From the NCBI GenBank assembly GCA_009602725.1, contig WELB01000242.1:87321-99259 (forward strand): a stretch of DNA of 11,939 nucleotides. Direction: 5' to 3'. Of this stretch, positions 9,521 through 11,939 are shown piece after piece. The notes under the pieces are model-generated. The model saw only the letters and a program-made list of their open reading frames with translations, searched no databases and had not been told where the DNA came from. This DNA is from Spirogloea muscicola (lineage: Eukaryota; Streptophyta; Zygnematophyceae; Spirogloeales; Spirogloeaceae). The translations under genes were made by a program, and so were the position numbers. Within the stretch, counting starts at the first letter, position 1. Every line of letters begins with the position of its first letter.

Positions 9521-9521
<1 letters not shown>
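6775..9521 (-). CDS. Small secreted six-cysteine protein, family not recognised, 7 exons
   Basis: Exons in transcript order: 9521-9458, 9136-9039, 8627-8521, 8052-7995, 7865-7752, 7188-7088, 6871-6775. They total 639 nt (212 residues, stop TAA), all introns GT-AG with matching phases. Residues 1-29 form a textbook signal peptide: a short Ala-rich start with Arg9, hydrophobic LALVVAAAAVFF, then GSAPAVQA with likely cleavage after Ala29. The mature protein starts with a Met/His-rich stretch (GMHPAGVGMHTHKK) and has six cysteines (48, 56, 104, 116, 153, 205), suggesting up to three disulfides. An NAT sequon sits at residue 128. Recognisable stretches are QCDFYIGKAGKTAIPTYKIG, DGRPVLTANNAGGCLF, GFHCGPSFFFVGIG and NKCVYLGLTEAAIGTSPIN. 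No other long hydrophobic segment is evident, so it is probably secreted or extracellular. I do not recognise the family. ATG 9521 is the first ATG on this strand for over 200 nt. The last junction (weak donor GTACCC, acceptor GATTAG) and the exon 3 and 4 donors (GTGCGG) are the least certain. It lies tail-to-tail with the methyltransferase gene. Confidence 0.72.
7280..7450. repeat. Diverged tandem repeat in intron 5 of the secreted-protein gene
   Basis: About 2.5 imperfect units of roughly 70 bp are seen. AAGAAATTGCAGGTGTGCTT near 7287 resembles AAGAGATTGCATGTGTGGTT near 7362 and, more weakly, the sequence near 7430. Inside the first unit a 14-bp direct duplication, GCAGACAATTTT, occurs twice back to back at about 7316-7340. 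Confidence 0.55.
7627..7670. repeat. (GGGA)n simple repeat in intron 5 of the secreted-protein gene
   Basis: About eleven GGGA units with one interruption. On the transcribed (minus) sense this is a CCCT-type polypyrimidine tract. Confidence 0.93.
8431..8478. repeat. (GA)n microsatellite in intron 3 of the secreted-protein gene
   Basis: 24 uninterrupted GA units, which is (CT)n in the sense direction of the host gene. It lies about 40 nt downstream of the exon 3 donor. Confidence 0.97.
8758..8890 (-). repeat. Family B intronic repeat, copy 3, 5'-truncated (intron 2 of the secreted-protein gene)
   Basis: Read on the minus strand, this segment matches the last 133 bp of family B, starting at CCAGGTTTCGGGCG and ending at CAGGCCCTCCATCACT. 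The hairpin arms are at 8847-8854 and 8830-8837. It is in the sense direction of its host gene, as are the other two copies. Loss of the 5' part is what a retroposed element would show. Confidence 0.82.
8891..8984. repeat. Partial tandem duplication in intron 2 of the secreted-protein gene
   Basis: The 26-nt segment 8891-8916 recurs at 8959-8984 with one mismatch, period 68. A shorter block AACCTGGTAAA also occurs twice (about 8884 and 8923). It abuts the truncated end of family B copy 3. Confidence 0.8.
9241..9264. repeat. (GA)n microsatellite in intron 1 of the secreted-protein gene
   Basis: Twelve GA units immediately next to a family A copy that begins at 9265. Confidence 0.95.
9265..9375 (+). 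repeat. Family A short dispersed repeat in intron 1 of the secreted-protein gene
   Basis: This copy holds the most regular form: CTCTTCCAGTAGAGGGCGAT, then GGCTGTGACTGGCCAGCCCA, GATTGAACAAAGCTCGGAAG, GGGCCAGAGAAGCGCTAAAG and CACACTGCGAATC. It is antisense to its host gene, unlike the family B copies. Confidence 0.85.

Positions 9522-9553
<32 letters not shown>
9522..9553. repeat. (GCC)n trinucleotide repeat abutting the start codon of the secreted-protein gene
   Basis: Ten or so GGC units on the + strand, read as GCC in the 5' leader directly before ATG 9521. The codons just after the start continue as GCC, giving the Ala run of the signal peptide. Confidence 0.93.
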
Positions 9554-9800
9554 AGGTGGCGGGGGCGGCGGTGGAGGTGAGGAGTGAGATGGGAGATGGA
9601 TAGTGTGACGGCGGACGAGGAGGAGGCGGCGGAGGAGGGGGGAGAGGAGAAGAGGGATGGCGGAGGAGGGAGGGAGGGGGGGGCTGAGAGAGCGGTTGAG
9701 GGAGGAGGGAGAGGAGGGGGGGGAGAGATGAGAGGACTAGTTAGATAAGTGTGCAGCTATGATGTGTGACAGAAATGCAGCCCTCAGTTCGATGATTCTC
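9554..9800 (-). promoter_or_regulatory. Probable 5' leader of the secreted-protein gene
   Basis: Purine-rich on the + strand (pyrimidine-rich leader in the sense direction) from 9554 to about 9730, with several G-runs, and no ATG on the minus strand. No TATA box was recognised, so the transcription start cannot be placed. Confidence 0.4.
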
Positions 9801-9839
9801 GACACTATCCGTAATTGCCAACGAGCTTCATTTCCTTCT

Positions 9840-9910
9840 AATCTTTTTGTTCAGTCTTTTCCCGGGCTGGCCTTACTCAGCCACCGCCCTCTACTGAAAG
9901 CGTCTTCTCT
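9840..9910 (-). repeat. Family A short dispersed repeat, inverted copy
   Basis: The minus strand reads TTTCAGTAGAGGGCGGTGGC, then TGAGTAAGGCCAGCCCGGGA and AAAGACTGAACAAAAAG, a diverged copy of the core and middle. Confidence 0.75.
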
Positions 9911-9984
9911 TTCATTTCTATGAGTCTTCCCTTTCCCTACACCATACGGTGTCACAATTTAATGAAGTTGCTGCTCCTGAGCTA

Positions 9985-10280
9985 CTACTGAGGAGGGGGG
10001 GGAGGAGGGGGGGAGGAGGGAGGGAGGAGGGAGGGAGGCCGGGGCGCAACGGTCCATCCGATGCGGGCCAATGGGCGGCCCTCCCGCCAAGGATGGAGAG
10101 GCTCCGGCACCGTCCGATTTTATCATCGCACGGCTGTCGCGCCCGCTGCCGGCGGCATCCGACGGGTCACGTATGCCGGCGGCGCCGGCGGCATAGACCT
10201 CCGATAAGATCGGCGACATCCCGAGCCGTACGATGGTTACGATCTGAGGATTTGACGGCGGAGAATTCTGCTGGAACACG
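9985..10280. other. G-rich run and GC-rich block, function unknown
   Basis: Bases 9990-10040 are almost pure G and A with repeated G-runs. From 10041 to 10280 the sequence is GC-rich and CpG-rich, with CCAAT at about 10070, CACGT at about 10169, a near-palindrome built on GCCGGCGGC (10172-10195) and a hairpin CCGATAAGATCGG (10201-10213). It could be the promoter of the minus-strand gene or a fragment of an unrecognised element. A 106-codon minus-strand frame (10279-9959) crosses it but shows no family features. Confidence 0.35.
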
Positions 10281-10397
10281 GACTACTCTTCCTCGGAACT
10301 AGCAGTGAGTCCCTCACTGCCCCTCTTTATGGGCGAGCCTTCCCCCCCCCTCACGGTTAGCGCGCCGTCAACAGGCCCTTGTGCCCACCTTGCTGAG

Positions 10398-11400
10398 AGA
10401 CTCTCAGTGGAGGGGCGATGGCTGTTATTAGCTTCTGTGATCGGCCAGCCCAATATAAGAATGAGCAAAGCTCGAAGGGGCTAGGAAAGCGCTTAACAAC
10501 TAAAGCACACAGCGACTCAAGTGGCCACTGCGTGCTCAATATTCCCTAGTGAGCAGTCGTAGGTCGAGAAAGGGGCTTTTCCGAAGGGGGCGAGGGCTGT
10601 GAAAAACAGACGAAGATTTTTGAGTAGAAGGCGATGGCTGTGATTGTCAGCCCAGAAGAAGGATGTACAAAGTTCGAAGTTTCGCTGTGTAAATGAAAGA
10701 GCCTTCCAGTAGAGAAGGAAGGCTCCTTTCCGTAGGGAGCGATGGCTGTAATTGGCGAGCCCAGAAAGAAGAGAATGAACAAACCGCGAAGGGGCCTGAA
10801 AAGCGCTGAGCACACGCCGATTCCCGTGTCTACTGGGGCAGCGATACTGCACCATGTGATACACCTGGGTGAGAGAGCTGCCCGCGTTGAGATCGCCTGC
10901 TCTCCTTGATAACGTCAGGCAGTGCTGCGCGCTAGCCGGTGCAGGAACTCGAGCCACCGAGCGCCGAAGGCCCCGTGGATGTCGAAGGCAAGGGAGAAGA
11001 ATTCGTTCTACAGCGGATGATCTGCATTCTCAGCCTCCTTGCCTCGAGCGACACTGGCCACTGCATGGGGTGCAGATATGTCTAGTGGGGTTGGCTCGAT
11101 CGTACGCATCGGAACCTCTTGGCCCCTTCGTGGTTTGACTCCTTCGAACCTTGTCAATTCTTTTCGGGCTGGCTTATCACAGCCCTTGCCCACATTGAGA
11201 GAGCCACTTCTCCAGTAGAGGGCGATGGCTGTAAGTGGCCAGCCCAAGAAAAAGTACGAACAAAGTCATCGAAGGAGTTGAAGGGGTCAGAGAAGCGCTG
11301 AGGCACACAGCGACTCATTTGTCCACTAGAAGAAAGAGAAGCCGCTTCCTGGAGAGGGCGGTGGCTGTGAGAGGCCAGCCCAGAAAAACGGATAAATCAG
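10398..11400. repeat. Cluster of six family A repeats in both orientations
   Basis: Copies lie at about 10398-10530 (+), 10620-10690 (+), 10726-10830 (+), 11115-11200 (-), 11205-11330 (+) and 11340-11400 (+). Each has a variant of GCGATGGCTGTGATTGGCCA followed by GCCCA; most also have GAACAAAG, CGAAGGGG and AAGCGCT. The copy at 10398 has an 11-nt insertion after GGCTGT. The copies at 11115 and 11205 are head to head and could pair. A perfect 9-bp hairpin (GAGCCTTCC/GGAAGGCTC, 10699-10725) occurs between two copies. No gene is seen in the cluster. Confidence 0.8.
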
Positions 11401-11479
11401 AGCATGGCCAGCAGCGCAGATGCAAAGCAAGGGACCGCTGGAGGCTTTGAGGAATTCCTTCCATTCTCGACGGAGTTCG

Positions 11480-11939
<460 letters not shown>

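Noticed and set aside
9949-10302. 117-codon plus-strand and 106-codon minus-strand frames over the same GC-rich block
   Set aside because: Open frames on both strands are expected in GC-rich DNA. Neither shows a domain or plausible splice partners, so I kept only a description of the block.

Overview
This is a nuclear fragment from a eukaryote, almost certainly a streptophyte (plant or charophyte alga). The evidence is a multi-exon gene for a plant-type membrane-associated SAM-dependent methyltransferase of the Arabidopsis At1g29790/At3g05390 kind, GT-AG introns throughout, very GC-rich exons, and long CT-rich introns. The species is not determinable by eye. The GC-rich exons, abundant CT microsatellites and short dispersed repeats fit a charophyte alga, bryophyte or lycophyte better than a typical seed plant, but that is inference. 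Both ends of the window run out in pure (CT)n, so it is probably a contig or scaffold piece broken at microsatellites.

Layout. 1-1284: CT microsatellite, three diverged copies of a dispersed repeat, then a second CT microsatellite. 1285-5247 (+): methyltransferase gene, at least 8 exons, all phases consistent, giving 462 residues with an N-terminal coiled coil and a C-terminal methyltransferase domain. The true 5' end may lie further upstream. 5248-6774: intergenic region between convergent genes, with a 21-bp hairpin just after the first stop codon and one inverted dispersed repeat. 6775-9521 (-): a second gene reconstructed here from seven short exons whose phases all agree (639 nt, 212 residues). 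It encodes a small secreted protein with a clear signal peptide, six cysteines in the mature part and one N-glycosylation sequon. I do not recognise its family. 9522-11939: GC repeat and purine-rich leader of the second gene, a GC-rich block, a dense cluster of short dispersed repeats at 10.4-11.4 kb, and a GC-rich promoter-like stretch leading into the terminal CT tract.

Two repeat families stand out. Family A (about 70-130 bp, core GCGATGGCTGTGATTGGCCA) occurs at least twelve times in both orientations. Family B (about 185 bp) has three copies, all inside introns and all in the sense direction of the host gene. It carries a small hairpin whose stem stays paired in all three copies despite base changes.

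The window also has a strong strand asymmetry that follows transcription: the + strand is pyrimidine-rich across the + gene and purine-rich across the - gene. No functional link between the two genes can be argued from the sequence. They are tail-to-tail neighbours.
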